Shown here: positions 50,348 through 63,015 of the stretch, one piece after another
Numbering within the stretch: the first letter of the stretch is position 1
Layout: each line of letters opens with the position of its first letter
NCBI RefSeq assembly: GCF_019634845.1
Contig: NZ_JAHCAQ010000001.1
Location: 186,001 to 250,000 of the forward strand
Direction of reading: 5' to 3'
From: Dokdonella sp.
GTDB lineage: Bacteria > Pseudomonadota > Gammaproteobacteria > Xanthomonadales > Rhodanobacteraceae
Length of the DNA stretch: 64,000 bases
Notes under the pieces: model-generated
What the model was told of the DNA's origin: nothing
Seen by the model: the letters and a program-made list of their open reading frames with translations, nothing else
The model's database searches: none
Position numbers and translations under genes: made by a program

Positions 50348-51670
50348 TCAATCATCGCCGCCCACGAGGCCGGCGCGGCGCATCTGGTGATCGACCACCA
50401 CCGCAGTGGCGACGTCGCTACCGACGTTGACGGTGGTGCGCATCATGTCGAGGATGCGATCGACGCCGATGATGATGCCGATGCCTTCGGGAGGCACGCC
50501 GAAGGTCGCCAGCAGGCCGGCAATGAGCGGCAGGGACCCGCCCGGGATGCCGGCCACGGCCACCGCGCTGAGCACGGCCATCAGCATGAGGATGGTCTGC
50601 TGGGTCAGGGACAGCTCCACCCCGAAGACCTGGGCGATGAACAGCACGACGCAGCCTTCGAACAGGGCCGTGCCGCTCATGTTCATCGTCGTGCCCAGTG
50701 ACAGCACGAAGCTCGACGTGCTCTCGCTGAGCCTGAGGTCCTCGCGCGCAGCCGCCAGTGCAGTGGGCAGCGTGGCATTGCTCGAGCTGGTCGAAAACGC
50801 CGTCACCAGCACCGGGCGGATCTGGCGGAAGAACTGCAGCGGCGAGCGTTTGGCGAGGAAACGCATCCACAGCGACATCGTGCCGAACAGATGCAACGCG
50901 AACGCGATCGTGCAGCCGACGACGAACCACGCCAGCGCCGCCAGCACGCTGAGGCCGACCTTGACGATGACGCTGTAGATCATTGCCGGCACCGCATAGG
51001 GCGCCAGGCGCAAGGCGAAATCGACGATGCGCGTCATGATCTGGGCCAGTGTCTCCAGGCCTTCGAGCACGCGCTGTCGGCGCGCCTCGACGAGCTGGGT
51101 GGCAGCGGCACCGAACAGGATCGCGAACAGGATCAGCGGCAGCACTTCGCCGATCGAACCACGTTCGTGGCCGGTGATGGCGCCGAGAAGGTTGCGCGGC
51201 ATGAACATGTCGACGATGAGCGCCAGGCTCATCGTCGGCTGCGCCGCGCCGCGATCGGCAATGCCCTTGGCGGCGCCGCCATACTCGGCCAGCAACTGCT
51301 GCATGACGTCGGTGGGCAGGTGCCGGCCGGGTTCGAGCAGATTCATCATCACCAGGCCCAGCGTCACGCCGATGGCCATGTTGGCGAAGAACACCGCAAA
51401 CGTGCGCAGCGCCAGCGGCCCGAGTCGCCCGGGCCGCCCCAGTTGCACCACGCCGGCGGTCAGTGAGGCGAATACCAGCGGCATCACCACGAAGAACAGC
51501 ATGCGCAGGAACACCTGGCCAAACGGATCGAATACCGCGCTTGCGACCTTGCGCATGAAATCGAGCGTGGGCGGGTGGAAGTGGCCGATCCCGAGTGTGG
51601 CGACGGCGGCGACGATGCCGATCCCCATGCCGATGAGGATGCGGTTGGCGAGTGTCATTGGCTGGCTCAT
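50348..51670 (-). CDS. Dicarboxylate/amino acid:cation symporter (DAACS family)
   Basis: 440 residues with about eight to nine membrane segments. The substrate and ion loops are [20 protein letters not shown] and GIPGGSLPL, as in GltP/DctA-type carriers. It would bring C4-dicarboxylates or glutamate in with protons or sodium. ATG 51670 or 51658 starts it. Divergent from prpB. Confidence 0.9.
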   Translation of the reverse strand: MSQPMTLANRILIGMGIGIVAAVATLGIGHFHPPTLDFMRKVASAVFDPFGQVFLRMLFFVVMPLVFASLTAGVVQLGRPGRLGPLALRTFAVFFANMAIGVTLGLVMMNLLEPGRHLPTDVMQQLLAEYGGAAKGIADRGAAQPTMSLALIVDMFMPRNLLGAITGHERGSIGEVLPLILFAILFGAAATQLVEARRQRVLEGLETLAQIMTRIVDFALRLAPYAVPAMIYSVIVKVGLSVLAALAWFVVGCTIAFALHLFGTMSLWMRFLAKRSPLQFFRQIRPVLVTAFSTSSSNATLPTALAAAREDLRLSESTSSFVLSLGTTMNMSGTALFEGCVVLFIAQVFGVELSLTQQTILMLMAVLSAVAVAGIPGGSLPLIAGLLATFGVPPEGIGIIIGVDRILDMMRTTVNVGSDVATAVVVDHQMRRAGLVGGDD

Positions 51671-51823
51671 CGGCGCGAATGTACGTGGCCGGCGCGCCGG
51701 AGTCACGCACCGCGAAGGCGCTGCGGCATCGCGACGCGGCGCCGCTGCTCGATCCGGTGCGCAGCCGGCGCGCGTTCCATGCCGGCCATGGCTGCCGGGG
51801 CGGGAGCGTGCCACGCGATCGGC

Positions 51824-51834
51824 TAGAATAGGCG
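51824..51834 (+). promoter_or_regulatory. Candidate -10 before prpB
   Basis: TAGAAT followed by AGGCG, 22 bases before the prpB ATG. Resembles the sequence before the aminotransferase gene (42484). A very short leader is implied. Confidence 0.45.
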
Positions 51835-51851
51835 TTCTTACGGGAGCTCCC

Positions 51852-52736
51852 ATGACTGCGATCGCACCGGCCGGCGCGCGTTTCCGCGCTGCCCTTGCCG
51901 AGGAAAACCCGCTGCAGGTGGTCGGCACGATAACGGCCTATGCCGCGTTGATGGCCAGGCGCGTCGGCTACCGCGCGCTGTACCTGTCCGGTGGCGGCGT
52001 TGCCGCCAACTCGCTGGGCATGCCCGATCTTGGCATCTCGACGATGGAGGACGTGCTGATCGACGCCCGCCGCATCGTCGAGGCCAGCGCACTGCCACTG
52101 CTGGTGGACATCGACACGGGCTGGGGCGGCGCCTTCAACATCGCGCGCACGATCCGCAGTTTCGAGCGTGTCGGTGTCGCCGCCGTGCACATGGAGGACC
52201 AGGTGGGGCAGAAGCGCTGCGGCCACCGCCCCGGCAAGGAAGTGGTGCCGGCGACCGAGATGGTCGATCGCGTCAAGGCCGCCGTCGATGCGCGCAGCGA
52301 TGCCTCGTTCGTCATCATGGCACGCACCGATGCGGCGGCGGTCGAGGGCATCGACAGCGCGATCGAGCGCGCGATGGCCTATGTCGAAGCCGGTGCCGAC
52401 ATGATCTTTCCCGAGGCGATGCGGACACTGGATGACTACCGCCGCTTCAAGGCCGCGGTGCAGGTGCCGATCCTCGCCAACTTGACCGAGTTCGGCTCGA
52501 CGCCGTTTTTCACGACCGACGAATTGAAATCAGCCAACGTCGACATTGCGCTGTACTGCTGCGGCGCCTATCGCGCGATGAACAAGGCGGCACTCAACGT
52601 CTACGAGACGATCCGCCGCGACGGCACGCAGGCGGCCGCCGTGGCGACCATGCAGACGCGCGAGGAGCTGTACGACGTCCTCGGCTACCACGACTACGAG
52701 CGCAAGCTCGATGAGTTGTTCGCTTCGACAAAATGA
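51852..52736 (+). CDS. prpB: 2-Methylisocitrate lyase PrpB
   Basis: Last step of the methylcitrate cycle: 2-methylisocitrate to succinate and pyruvate. 294 residues of the isocitrate lyase/PEP mutase family, with metal-binding DIDTGWG, catalytic [10 protein letters not shown], and ARTDAAA. ATG 51852; its stop overlaps an ATG of the prpC frame. No prpR regulator is visible nearby. Confidence 0.94.
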   Translation: MTAIAPAGARFRAALAEENPLQVVGTITAYAALMARRVGYRALYLSGGGVAANSLGMPDLGISTMEDVLIDARRIVEASALPLLVDIDTGWGGAFNIARTIRSFERVGVAAVHMEDQVGQKRCGHRPGKEVVPATEMVDRVKAAVDARSDASFVIMARTDAAAVEGIDSAIERAMAYVEAGADMIFPEAMRTLDDYRRFKAAVQVPILANLTEFGSTPFFTTDELKSANVDIALYCCGAYRAMNKAALNVYETIRRDGTQAAAVATMQTREELYDVLGYHDYERKLDELFASTK

Positions 52737-52750
52737 CTCTGGAGCATGCC

Positions 52751-53902
52751 ATGAGCGAGACCGCTGTCGCCTTCAAACCCAAGAAATCGGTTGCCCTGTC
52801 GGGCGTGGCCGCAGGCAATACCGCGTTGTGCACAGTGGGCCGCAGCGGCAACGACCTGCACTACCGCGGTTACGACATCCTCGACTTCGCGACCAGCTGC
52901 GAGTTCGAGGAAATCGCCCACCTGCTCGTGCACGGCAAGCTGCCCAATCGGGCCGAGCTGGCCGCGTACAAGACCAGGCTCAAGGCCATGCGCGGCATCC
53001 CGGCTGCAGTCAGGACCGTGCTGGAAAGCCTGCCTGCCGGCACCCATCCGATGGATGTGATGCGCACGGCGGTATCGGCACTGGGCTGCGCGCTGCCGGA
53101 AAAAGACGACCACAGCCATCCCGGCGCGCGCGACATCGCCGATCGACTCATGGCGAGCCTGGGCAGCATGTTGTTGTACTGGCATCACTTCGCCGTCAAC
53201 GGCAAGCGCATCGAGGTGGAGACCGACGACGATTCCATCGGTGGCCACTTCCTGCATCTGCTGCATGGTCGCGCGCCGAGCGAGCTGTGGGTGCGGGCGA
53301 TGCACACCTCGCTCATCCTCTACGCCGAGCATGAATTCAATGCCTCGACCTTCACCGCGCGCGTGATCGCCGGCACCGGCAGCGACATCTATTCAGCGAT
53401 TGCCGGCGCGATCGGCGCGCTGCGTGGCCCCAAGCACGGCGGCGCCAACGAGGTCGCGCTGGAGATCCAGCAGCGTTACGACACGCCTGACGCGGCCGAG
53501 GCCGACATCCGCGCCCGCATCGAGCGCAAGGAAGTCGTGATCGGCTTTGGCCATCCGGTGTATACGACCGGCGATCCACGCAATCAGGTCATCAAGGAAG
53601 TCGCGCGCGAGCTGTCGGCCGCGCAGCACGACATGCGGATCTTCGACATCGCCGCGCGGCTCGAGACGGTGATGTGGGACATCAAGAAGATGTTTCCCAA
53701 CCTCGACTGGTTCAGCGCGGTCAGCTACCACATGATGGGCGTGCCGACAGCGATGTTCACACCGCTGTTCGTGATTTCGCGCACCTCGGGTTGGAGCGCC
53801 CACGTGATCGAGCAGCGCATCGACGGCAAGATCATCCGCCCCAGTGCCAACTACACCGGCCCGGAAAACCTCGCGTTCGTACCGCTCGACCAGCGCGGCT
53901 GA
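52751..53902 (+). CDS. prpC: 2-Methylcitrate synthase PrpC
   Basis: Condenses propionyl-CoA with oxaloacetate. 383 residues of the citrate synthase fold; catalytic regions are [40 protein letters not shown] and the late [15 protein letters not shown] at 52741-52744 supports ATG 52751; ATG 52733, overlapping the prpB stop, would add six residues. Confidence 0.94.
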   Translation: MSETAVAFKPKKSVALSGVAAGNTALCTVGRSGNDLHYRGYDILDFATSCEFEEIAHLLVHGKLPNRAELAAYKTRLKAMRGIPAAVRTVLESLPAGTHPMDVMRTAVSALGCALPEKDDHSHPGARDIADRLMASLGSMLLYWHHFAVNGKRIEVETDDDSIGGHFLHLLHGRAPSELWVRAMHTSLILYAEHEFNASTFTARVIAGTGSDIYSAIAGAIGALRGPKHGGANEVALEIQQRYDTPDAAEADIRARIERKEVVIGFGHPVYTTGDPRNQVIKEVARELSAAQHDMRIFDIAARLETVMWDIKKMFPNLDWFSAVSYHMMGVPTAMFTPLFVISRTSGWSAHVIEQRIDGKIIRPSANYTGPENLAFVPLDQRG

Positions 53903-54041
53903 GCGCTGGGGCCGCGCGGTGGCCGCGCCGCGACCGCTCGCGCTGGCGCGTCAGGCGCCTGCGGCCGAGGCCACCGGGTCGCCTTGACTGCCCTGCGGAC
54001 CACCCCAATACTGGCCGTGAGCGGGTTTGCAAGGGGGTGTC

Positions 54042-54515
54042 ATGACGACCTATGTGAAGACCGATATCGGCCGTTCCGAAGTCAGCCAGCGCCAACACAA
54101 GCTGCCGCCGGCGGTGCGCTCGTTGCTGCTGCTGATCGACGGCCAGCGCGACGTGGCGACACTGCGGCATTTCGCGCTGTCGCTGCATGCGCCGGGCGAT
54201 GCGATCGAACAGTTGCAGCAGTTGGGGCTCATTGCGCTGGGTTCGGGCAAGGGCGAGGCGGCACCCGCCGACCCGGCAGGCCCGGCGCCGACCGATGCCG
54301 CCATCCGCTACATCACGCTCAGTGGCCTCATGTCCGAGGGCGTGCGTGCGTATCTGGGCATGCGCGGTTTCATGATGCAGCTGCGCATCGAGCGCTGCGG
54401 CAGCATCGACGAGCTGCTCGCACTGCTGCCCGACCTGGCCGCGGCGATCGGCAAGGCACGCTCGCGCGAGTTTGGCGCGCAGTGGGAATCGATCGTGCGC
54501 AGTTCGATCGCCTGA
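54042..54515 (+). CDS. Uncharacterised conserved protein with YVKT...G start
   Basis: 157 residues. The N-terminus (TTYVKTDIGRSEVSQRQHKLPPAVRSLLLLIDGQRDVATLR) looks like a small winged-helix-type unit that I have the impression of seeing in other proteobacterial hypotheticals. A low-complexity linker (about residues 75-90) leads to a helical C-terminal half. AAGGGGGTG before ATG 54042 is a good ribosome site. No membrane segment. Function unknown; it stands alone between prpC and a minus-strand GST. Confidence 0.65.
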   Translation: MTTYVKTDIGRSEVSQRQHKLPPAVRSLLLLIDGQRDVATLRHFALSLHAPGDAIEQLQQLGLIALGSGKGEAAPADPAGPAPTDAAIRYITLSGLMSEGVRAYLGMRGFMMQLRIERCGSIDELLALLPDLAAAIGKARSREFGAQWESIVRSSIA

Positions 54516-54589
54516 GGCGGCAGCAGCTCGGCCCGGCAGGATCGCGGCAGCCCCGCCGGGGGCTGCGCGATCGATTCCGGGTGCGCGGT

Positions 54590-55198
54590 TCAGGTCGTGA
54601 CCGCGAGCACCTTCTGCACCGCCGGATCGGCTTCCATGCGGGCGCAGAATCGCGCCAGATGTTCGTAGCCACCAAGGTCCACGCCGACGCCCTTGGTCCA
54701 GCGTGACGTGATGAACAGGTACGGGTCGGCGATCGAACGCGTCTTGCCGGCGATCCACTCGTGCTTGCCGAGCTGCTCATTGGCGCGGCCGAACAGCATG
54801 CGCAAGGTCGCGCGTGCATTGTCCTTGCTCTTGTCGATCGCGGCAGCGTCGTCGAGGTAGGCGGTGGCGCCGAACAGCGGCTTGAAGGCCGGATGCAGGT
54901 CGGCATTGACGAAGGCCAGCCAACGATTGACTTCGGCGCGGCCCCTGGGGGTGCCGTCGCCATCGAGTTTCGCTTCGGGGTTGAGATCGGTCAGGTAGTG
55001 CAGGATCGCCATGTTCTGGGTCAGGACCCAGCCATCGTCCTCGAGCACGGGCACCGCGCCAGCCGGATTGAGTGCACGGAACTCGGGCGTGGCGCGCATC
55101 TCGCGCGTGACAACCTGCACTTGGTAGGGTTTGCCGATCCATTCCAGCACGATGTGGTCGGCGGTCGAGCAGGCGCCTGGCGAGGTATACAGTTTCAT
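54590..55198 (-). CDS. Glutathione S-transferase, beta class (GstA-like)
   Basis: 202 residues. The start MKLYTSPGACSTADHIVLEWI has the beta-class cysteine (PGACS) that forms the mixed disulfide with glutathione; NPAGAVPVLEDDGWVLTQNMAIL is the glutathione site. ATG 55198 fits the family exactly. Different subtype from the GST at 8694. Confidence 0.9.
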   Translation of the reverse strand: MKLYTSPGACSTADHIVLEWIGKPYQVQVVTREMRATPEFRALNPAGAVPVLEDDGWVLTQNMAILHYLTDLNPEAKLDGDGTPRGRAEVNRWLAFVNADLHPAFKPLFGATAYLDDAAAIDKSKDNARATLRMLFGRANEQLGKHEWIAGKTRSIADPYLFITSRWTKGVGVDLGGYEHLARFCARMEADPAVQKVLAVTT

Positions 55199-55378
55199 CG
55201 GATGTCCTTGGGTGGTGGAAAGTCGAGTGCGCAAAGCACGGCTCAAATGGTGGTACGCGCTGGCGGATGCAAGGGCGCAGGCGCGCCAAGGCGCTTCGTC
55301 CCGCACGCGCGGCGCAGCGCTGCGTCGACGCGGTGAAGGTCAGGGCGCGACGCAGGCGGCCTCGCCGCGAGGCGGCGC

Positions 55379-56119
55379 TCAGCGCGCGCCAAGGTCTTCG
55401 AAGCGCTGGTTGCCGATCGGCCAGGCTTGCCAGCCGCGATAGTCGAAGTGCCACCATTCGTACTGGTAGACGGTGAAACCCTCGCGTTCCATGTGCTGCC
55501 GCAGGCGGTCGCGGTTGGCCCGCGCCGTCGCGCTGCCGCCGCTCCAGTCGGGGTAGGCACGCTCGGAGAATTCGTCGTACAGGCTCGGCATTTCGAGTTC
55601 CTTGCCGGTGCTCAGATCGACGAGGGTCAGGTCGACCGCGCAGCCGCGATTGTGGCGCGACCCCTTGGCGGGATCGGCGACGAATCGGTGCTGTTCGACC
55701 GGTGTCGCGTCCCAGAACATCTTGGTGACGTACCAGGGCCGATAGCCGTCGTGGACCAGCAGGCCCAGCCCCTCGGTCGCCAACGCACGCTGCACGCGCG
55801 CCAGCGCCTCGGCAGCCGGGCGCTGCAGGAAGGCGCGCGGCTGGCTGTACAGCGCCACGCCGAGAAAGTTGCGGGTGCCGGCATAGCGGATGTCGAGCCG
55901 CAGCGTGGGGTCGAGCGTGACGAGCTCGACGAGATCACTGGGATGGAACTCGCCCGTCTCGTGCGGCGGCGTTGCCGCCAGTGCCAGCGGCAGCAGTTGT
56001 TCGACCGGCCGCGCCGGCTCGATGCGGAACACCGCATCCGCGGGCGCGGCGCGCTGCTGCGCGGTGGCGCTGCAGGCGCCAAGCAGCGCCAGCAGGAAAC
56101 AGGTCAAGAGGCGTTGCAT
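55379..56119 (-). CDS. D-alanyl-D-alanine dipeptidase, VanX family lipoprotein
   Basis: Cleaves D-Ala-D-Ala, possibly for wall recycling. 246 residues with a lipoprotein signal ending LLGAC, so it is anchored in an outer or inner membrane leaflet facing the periplasm. Zinc and catalytic motifs are SRHNRGCAVDLTLVD (His and Asp) and EWWHFDY (Glu and His). The substrate region YRPWYVTKMFW is present. VanX in vancomycin clusters is cytoplasmic; this one stands alone, so resistance is not implied. Confidence 0.9.
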   Translation of the reverse strand: MQRLLTCFLLALLGACSATAQQRAAPADAVFRIEPARPVEQLLPLALAATPPHETGEFHPSDLVELVTLDPTLRLDIRYAGTRNFLGVALYSQPRAFLQRPAAEALARVQRALATEGLGLLVHDGYRPWYVTKMFWDATPVEQHRFVADPAKGSRHNRGCAVDLTLVDLSTGKELEMPSLYDEFSERAYPDWSGGSATARANRDRLRQHMEREGFTVYQYEWWHFDYRGWQAWPIGNQRFEDLGAR

Positions 56120-56219
56120 GGAGTTTCCCCGTTGGGTTGACGTGACCGGTCGATGATAACCGGCCGAGTGTGGCGCGCCCGCCGCGGCCGTGGCGGCCGA
56201 TTCGCGTTCGGGCATCGCG

Positions 56220-58286
<2,067 letters not shown>

Positions 58287-58388
58287 TCACGGCAAGCGCC
58301 GGCATCGGCGCACCGCCGCGTCGGCGCTGCCAGTGCCATTGCGCCGGCGCTGGTGGCATGCTGCGGCATCGTCGTGAGGGAGGCCCGG

Positions 58389-59927
58389 ATGCGCGCGTGG
58401 GTTCTGCTGCTGATCGTCACGAGCGGCGCGGCCGTCGCCGGCGAATGTGAACGCGCCGGCGACAGCGTGTTCGCGAGTGGCTTCGAGCGCGTGCCGCTGG
58501 CGGCGCGCTACGTTGCGCTCGATGGCAACGACGCTGCCGCTGGCGGGGTGGCGGCGCCGTGGCGCACGCTGCAGCACGCGGTCGACACGGTGGCGCCAGG
58601 TACGGCGGTATGCGTGCGCGGCGGCGTCTACAACGCGCTCGTCACGGTGACGCGCTCGGGCTCGGCGGACGCCGGGCCGATCGTGCTGCAGGCAGTGCCG
58701 GGCGAGACGGTGGTGATCGACGGCGCCGGTCTGCCGATCCCGAGTGGCCAGCACGGACTCGTCACGCTCAGCGATGTGAGCCCCGTCGTGGTGCGTGGCC
58801 TGGAGCTGCGCAACTACGTGACCGCCTCGACCAGCAAGGTGCCGATCGGGCTGTATGTGACCGGCGCCGGCAGCCAGATCCGCATCGAGCGCAACCACAT
58901 CCACGACATTCGCAACACCGGCAACGGCTGCGCGGCCAATGCGTTCGGCCTCAAGGTCGACGGCACCCGCGCACCCGCCTCGATCAACCAGCTCGTGATC
59001 GCCGGCAACGAGATCGACCACCTCGTGCTCGGCTGCAGCGAGTCGTTCTCGCTCGACGGCAATGTCGAGCATTGGGTGATCAGCGACAACCTCGTGCACG
59101 ACACCAACAACATCGGCATCGGCGCGATCGGTTTCGAGGGCGTCGCGCCCGACCCGGCCTACGACCAGGCCCGCGACGGCGTCATCGTCGGCAACACCGT
59201 CCACGCGATCAGCTCCTACGGCAACCCGGCCTACGGCAACGAATACGCGGCTGACGGCATCTACGTCGATGGCGGCACGCGCATCCTCATCGAACGCAAC
59301 CGCGTGCATCACGTCGACATCGGCATCGAAGTTGCCAGCGAGCATGCCGGCCACACCAGCAGCGAGGTCGTCGTGCGCAACAACCTCGTCTACTTCGGCC
59401 ACTCGGCCGGCATCTCGATCGGCGGCTATGCGGCCAGCGTCGGCGGCAGCGAGGCGGTGACCATCCTCGGCAACACGCTCTATCGCAACGACCAGGCCGG
59501 CACCGGTTCGGGCGAGTTCCAGATCCAGTACCACGCCAGCAACAACCGGTTCGCCAACAATCTCGTGTACGCCGGCACCGACGGCGTGCTGCTGAGCGCC
59601 TACACGGGCGATGTGCCGCAGCCGGCCACACTCGATAACAACCTGTATTTCACTGCAGCGGGCGCGGCTGGCGCGAGCTGGGTCTGGCTCGGCAGCGAGT
59701 ATGCGAGCCTGGCGGCATTTCGCGCCGCTTCGGGGCAGGACGCGCAGTCGCTGATCGCCGATCCGCTCATCGTCGACGCGATCGCGCCCGATCTGCGCGT
59801 GGCCGCGGGTTCGCCCGCGATCGATGCCGGCGCCGATCCCGGCAGTGGCCTGGCCGGTGCGCTCGACTTCGCGGGCCGGCCGCGCATCAACGGCACCGCG
59901 CTCGACATCGGCGCCTACGAGCACTGA
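58389..59927 (+). CDS. Secreted beta-helix protein with VFASGFE motif after signal peptide
   Basis: 512 residues. A short signal peptide (MRAWVLLLIVTSGAAVAG) is followed at once by ECERAGDSVFASGFER, then a pectate-lyase-like parallel beta-helix: repeated N-[HETR]-[IV]-H-D turns such as IRIERNHIHDI and VISDNLVHDT, and a closing DIGAYEH. The VFASGFE motif nearly equals the IFANGFD tail of the protein at 36129. No catalytic set is clear. Enzymatic or adhesive roles on polysaccharide are possible. Confidence 0.78.
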   Translation: MRAWVLLLIVTSGAAVAGECERAGDSVFASGFERVPLAARYVALDGNDAAAGGVAAPWRTLQHAVDTVAPGTAVCVRGGVYNALVTVTRSGSADAGPIVLQAVPGETVVIDGAGLPIPSGQHGLVTLSDVSPVVVRGLELRNYVTASTSKVPIGLYVTGAGSQIRIERNHIHDIRNTGNGCAANAFGLKVDGTRAPASINQLVIAGNEIDHLVLGCSESFSLDGNVEHWVISDNLVHDTNNIGIGAIGFEGVAPDPAYDQARDGVIVGNTVHAISSYGNPAYGNEYAADGIYVDGGTRILIERNRVHHVDIGIEVASEHAGHTSSEVVVRNNLVYFGHSAGISIGGYAASVGGSEAVTILGNTLYRNDQAGTGSGEFQIQYHASNNRFANNLVYAGTDGVLLSAYTGDVPQPATLDNNLYFTAAGAAGASWVWLGSEYASLAAFRAASGQDAQSLIADPLIVDAIAPDLRVAAGSPAIDAGADPGSGLAGALDFAGRPRINGTALDIGAYEH

Positions 59928-59947
59928 CGCCGACGCGCCGCGGCTGG

Positions 59948-59957
59948 CAAAATGGCG
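59948..59957 (+). promoter_or_regulatory. Candidate -10 before acnD
   Basis: GGCAAAATGGCG contains CAAAAT then GGCG, similar to the TAGAATNGGCG before prpB and the aminotransferase gene. 110 bases before acnD. Confidence 0.3.
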
Positions 59958-60062
59958 CCCCGGCGCCGGCGCGCATCGCGCCCGGGGCCACTCCCCGCAG
60001 TCGTGTTGCCGGCGATCGGTCATGCCGGTCGCGACGCCGCCCAGCCGCCAAGGATCACCGCC

Positions 60063-62675
60063 ATGAACCGACTCCACCGCAAGCCCTTGCCGGGCACCAC
60101 GCTCGACTGGTACGACGCGCGCGAGGTGGTCGAGGCGTTGCAACCGGGCGCATGGGCGGGCCTGCCCTACACCGCACGCGTGCACGCCGAGAACATCGTG
60201 CGCTGTGCCGATCCGGTGCGCATCGACGCCTTTCTCGGACAACTCATCGAACGGCGCCGCGATGTCGATTTCCCGTGGTTTCCGGCCCGCGTGGTGTGCC
60301 ACGACATCCTCGGCCAGACTGCGCTGGTCGACCTGGCCGGCCTGCGCGAGGCGATCGCCGCCGCCGGCGGCGATCCGGCCAAGGTCAACCCGGTGGTGCC
60401 GGTGCAGCTCATCGTCGATCATTCGCTGGCCGTGGAGGCGCCCGGTTTCGACAAGGATGCCTTTGCCAGGAACCGCGCGATCGAGGACCGCCGCAACGCC
60501 GACCGCTTCCATTTCATCGACTGGTGCAAGCGCGCTTTCGACAATGTCGACGTGATCCCGGCCGGCAACGGCATCATGCACCAGATCAATCTCGAGAAGA
60601 TGTCGCCGGTCGTGTACGTGCGCGACGGCGTCGCCTTCCCCGACACCTGCGTCGGCACCGATTCGCACACGCCGCACGTCGATGCGCTTGGCGTCATCGC
60701 GATCGGCGTCGGTGGCCTGGAGGCCGAGAGCGTCATGCTGGGACGCGCCTCGATGATGCGCCTGCCCGACATCGTGGCGGTGGAGCTGGCCGGCCGGCCC
60801 GGTGCTGGCATCACCGCCACCGACGTGGTGCTGGCGCTGACCGAGTTCCTGCGCAAGGAAAAGGTCGTCGGCGCGTATCTGGAACTGCGCGGACCCGGCG
60901 CGGCGGCGCTCACGATCGGTGATCGCGCCACGATCTCGAACATGGCGCCCGAGTATGGCGCCACCGCGGCGATGTTCGCGATCGATGCCAACACGCTCGA
61001 CTACCTGCGCCTGACCGGCCGCAGCGACGAACAGGTGGCGCTGGTGGAAACCTATGCCAGGGCCGCCGGCCTGTGGGCCGACGATCTGGCCCAGGCGCGC
61101 TACGAGCGCACGCTGCATTTCGACCTCGGCAGCGTGGTGCGCAACCTGGCCGGGCCGAGCAATCCGCATCGGCGCCTGCCGGTGAGTGCATTGCGCGACC
61201 GCGGCGTGGCCGACGAGGCCAAGCTCGCTGCCGCGCGCGGCGAAGAGGCGCGCGGCCTCATCCCCGACGGCGCGGTCATCATTGCCGCGATCACCTCGTG
61301 CACCAATACCTCCAATCCGCGCAACGTGATCGCTGCCGGCCTGCTCGCGCGCAACGCCAACCAGCGCGGACTGGTGCGCAAGCCGTGGGTCAAGACCTCG
61401 CTCGCGCCGGGATCGCGCGCGGTCGAGTTGTACCTGCGCGAAGCCGGGCTGCTCGGCGAGCTCGAACGACTCGGCTTCGGCATCGTCGGCTTCGCCTGCA
61501 CCACCTGCAATGGCATGAGCGGCGCGCTTGATCCGGCGATCCAGCGCGAAGTCCTCGAGCGCGACCTGTACACCACGGCGGTGCTGAGCGGCAATCGCAA
61601 TTTCGACGGGCGCATCCACCCCTACGCGAAGCAGGCGTTCCTGGCCTCGCCGCCGCTCGTGATCGCCTATGCGATCGCCGGCAGCGTGCGCTTCGACATC
61701 GAGAAGGACGTGCTCGGCGTCGATGCGCAGGGCAACGAGGTTCGCCTGCGCGACATCTGGCCGAGCGATGCCGAGATCGATGCGGTGGTCAAGTCCAGCG
61801 TCAAACCCGAACAGTTCCGCAGCATCTACGAGCCGATGTTCGCGCGTCATGGCAGCGTGGCGCGGGCCCGGCCGCTGTATGAGTGGCGCGCAGCGAGCAC
61901 CTACATCCGCTGCCCGCCGTACTGGGAAGGCGCGCTGGCCGGGGCGCGCACACTGCGCGGCATGCGGGCGCTCGCCGTGCTCGGCGACAACATCACCACC
62001 GACCACCTGTCGCCGTCGAACGCGATCCTGCCCGCCAGCGCGGCCGGTGAATACCTTGCCCGCATGGGGCTGCCGGAGGAGGACTTCAATTCCTACGCCA
62101 CCCATCGCGGCGACCACCTCACCGCGCAGCGCGCAACCTTCGCCAACCCCAAGCTCGTCAACGAAATGGCCGTGGTCGATGGCACGGTCGTGCAGGGTTC
62201 GCTGGCGCGGGTGGAGCCTGATGGCGTGGTCATGCGCATGTGGGAGGCGATCGAAACCTACATGGAGCGCAAGCAGCCCCTCATCATCATCGCCGGCGCC
62301 GACTACGGCCAGGGTTCGAGCCGCGACTGGGCGGCCAAGGGCGTGCGGCTGGCCGGGGTCGAGGCGATCGTGGCCGAAGGTTTCGAACGCATCCACCGCA
62401 CCAACCTCGTCGGCATGGGTGTGCTGCCGTTGCAGTTCGAGCCCGGCACCACGCGCCGGACGCTGGGGATCGATGGCAGCGAGACCTTCAGCGTGCGCGG
62501 CGAGCGCGCGCCCGGTGCCACCCTCACGCTCGTGATCGAGCGCCGCGATGGCAGCGCGGTCGAGGTCCGCGTCACCTGTCGCCTCGATTCGGACGAAGAC
62601 CTGCTGATCTACGAGGCCGGTGGCGTGCTGCAGCGCTTTGCGCAGGATTTCATGGCCGCCAGCAGCGCGGCCTGA
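60063..62675 (+). CDS. acnD: Fe/S-dependent 2-methylcitrate dehydratase AcnD
   Basis: Dehydrates 2-methylcitrate in the methylcitrate cycle. 870 residues of the aconitase family; cluster cysteines are in TSCTNTSNP and ACTTCNG, with GTDSHTPHVDALGV, NITTDHLSPS and the swivel-domain motif DYGQGSSRDW. Its N-terminus (RKPLPGTTLDWYDAREVVEAL) and lack of AcnA-type leader distinguish AcnD. AcnD normally works with PrpF, which would lie past the window end if present. Confidence 0.93.
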   Translation: MNRLHRKPLPGTTLDWYDAREVVEALQPGAWAGLPYTARVHAENIVRCADPVRIDAFLGQLIERRRDVDFPWFPARVVCHDILGQTALVDLAGLREAIAAAGGDPAKVNPVVPVQLIVDHSLAVEAPGFDKDAFARNRAIEDRRNADRFHFIDWCKRAFDNVDVIPAGNGIMHQINLEKMSPVVYVRDGVAFPDTCVGTDSHTPHVDALGVIAIGVGGLEAESVMLGRASMMRLPDIVAVELAGRPGAGITATDVVLALTEFLRKEKVVGAYLELRGPGAAALTIGDRATISNMAPEYGATAAMFAIDANTLDYLRLTGRSDEQVALVETYARAAGLWADDLAQARYERTLHFDLGSVVRNLAGPSNPHRRLPVSALRDRGVADEAKLAAARGEEARGLIPDGAVIIAAITSCTNTSNPRNVIAAGLLARNANQRGLVRKPWVKTSLAPGSRAVELYLREAGLLGELERLGFGIVGFACTTCNGMSGALDPAIQREVLERDLYTTAVLSGNRNFDGRIHPYAKQAFLASPPLVIAYAIAGSVRFDIEKDVLGVDAQGNEVRLRDIWPSDAEIDAVVKSSVKPEQFRSIYEPMFARHGSVARARPLYEWRAASTYIRCPPYWEGALAGARTLRGMRALAVLGDNITTDHLSPSNAILPASAAGEYLARMGLPEEDFNSYATHRGDHLTAQRATFANPKLVNEMAVVDGTVVQGSLARVEPDGVVMRMWEAIETYMERKQPLIIIAGADYGQGSSRDWAAKGVRLAGVEAIVAEGFERIHRTNLVGMGVLPLQFEPGTTRRTLGIDGSETFSVRGERAPGATLTLVIERRDGSAVEVRVTCRLDSDEDLLIYEAGGVLQRFAQDFMAASSAA

Positions 62676-63015
62676 GCGCATGGAACGGCTGGCGCCGGCC
62701 TTGCCGGCGCCGCATGACCGCGCTCGGAAGGGTTCAAGACCGTTGGCGAAGATGCGCTCGGCCAAGCGCAGGCGCCAATCCATCGGAGCGGCGCGCAGGG
62801 CGCCGAGGTGGTCGAACCGACTCGCAGCCCAGTCGCCCGAGCGGCCATGGACCTCGCCAGGTGAGGATTGACCTGCGCTCGCCGCCTCGCCATGGCGACC
62901 GCTTCGGGTCGGCGGCGTTCATCCAGACCGGCGCATCATGCCGGGTTGCGGCAGATCGGTGCCGCCGCCGCGGGCAGCGTGCCGGCGCGCGGATGCGGGT
63001 GGGAGGCCAACCACG
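62676..63015. other. acnD-prpD gap with a possible relic on the minus strand
   Basis: 340 bases without a convincing gene. On the minus strand, about 62731-62783 reads MDWRLRLAERIFANGLEPF, whose ERIFANG equals the end of the protein at 36129; an in-frame stop stands about 50 codons upstream and no stop follows the motif. The DNA (CCGTTGGCGAAGAT at 62740) matches 36137 closely. Nothing else was recognised. Confidence 0.4.

Noticed and set aside
55379-56119. Vancomycin resistance function for the VanX-like gene
   Set aside because: No vanH, vanA, vanR or vanS neighbours, and the protein is a lipoprotein; a wall-recycling role is more likely.
58287-62783. Open minus-strand frame of 1498 codons opposite acnD and the beta-helix gene
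   Set aside because: Low-information Ala/Arg/Asp/His composition and full overlap with two convincing genes. Only its first residues (the IFANG trace) were kept as a possible relic.
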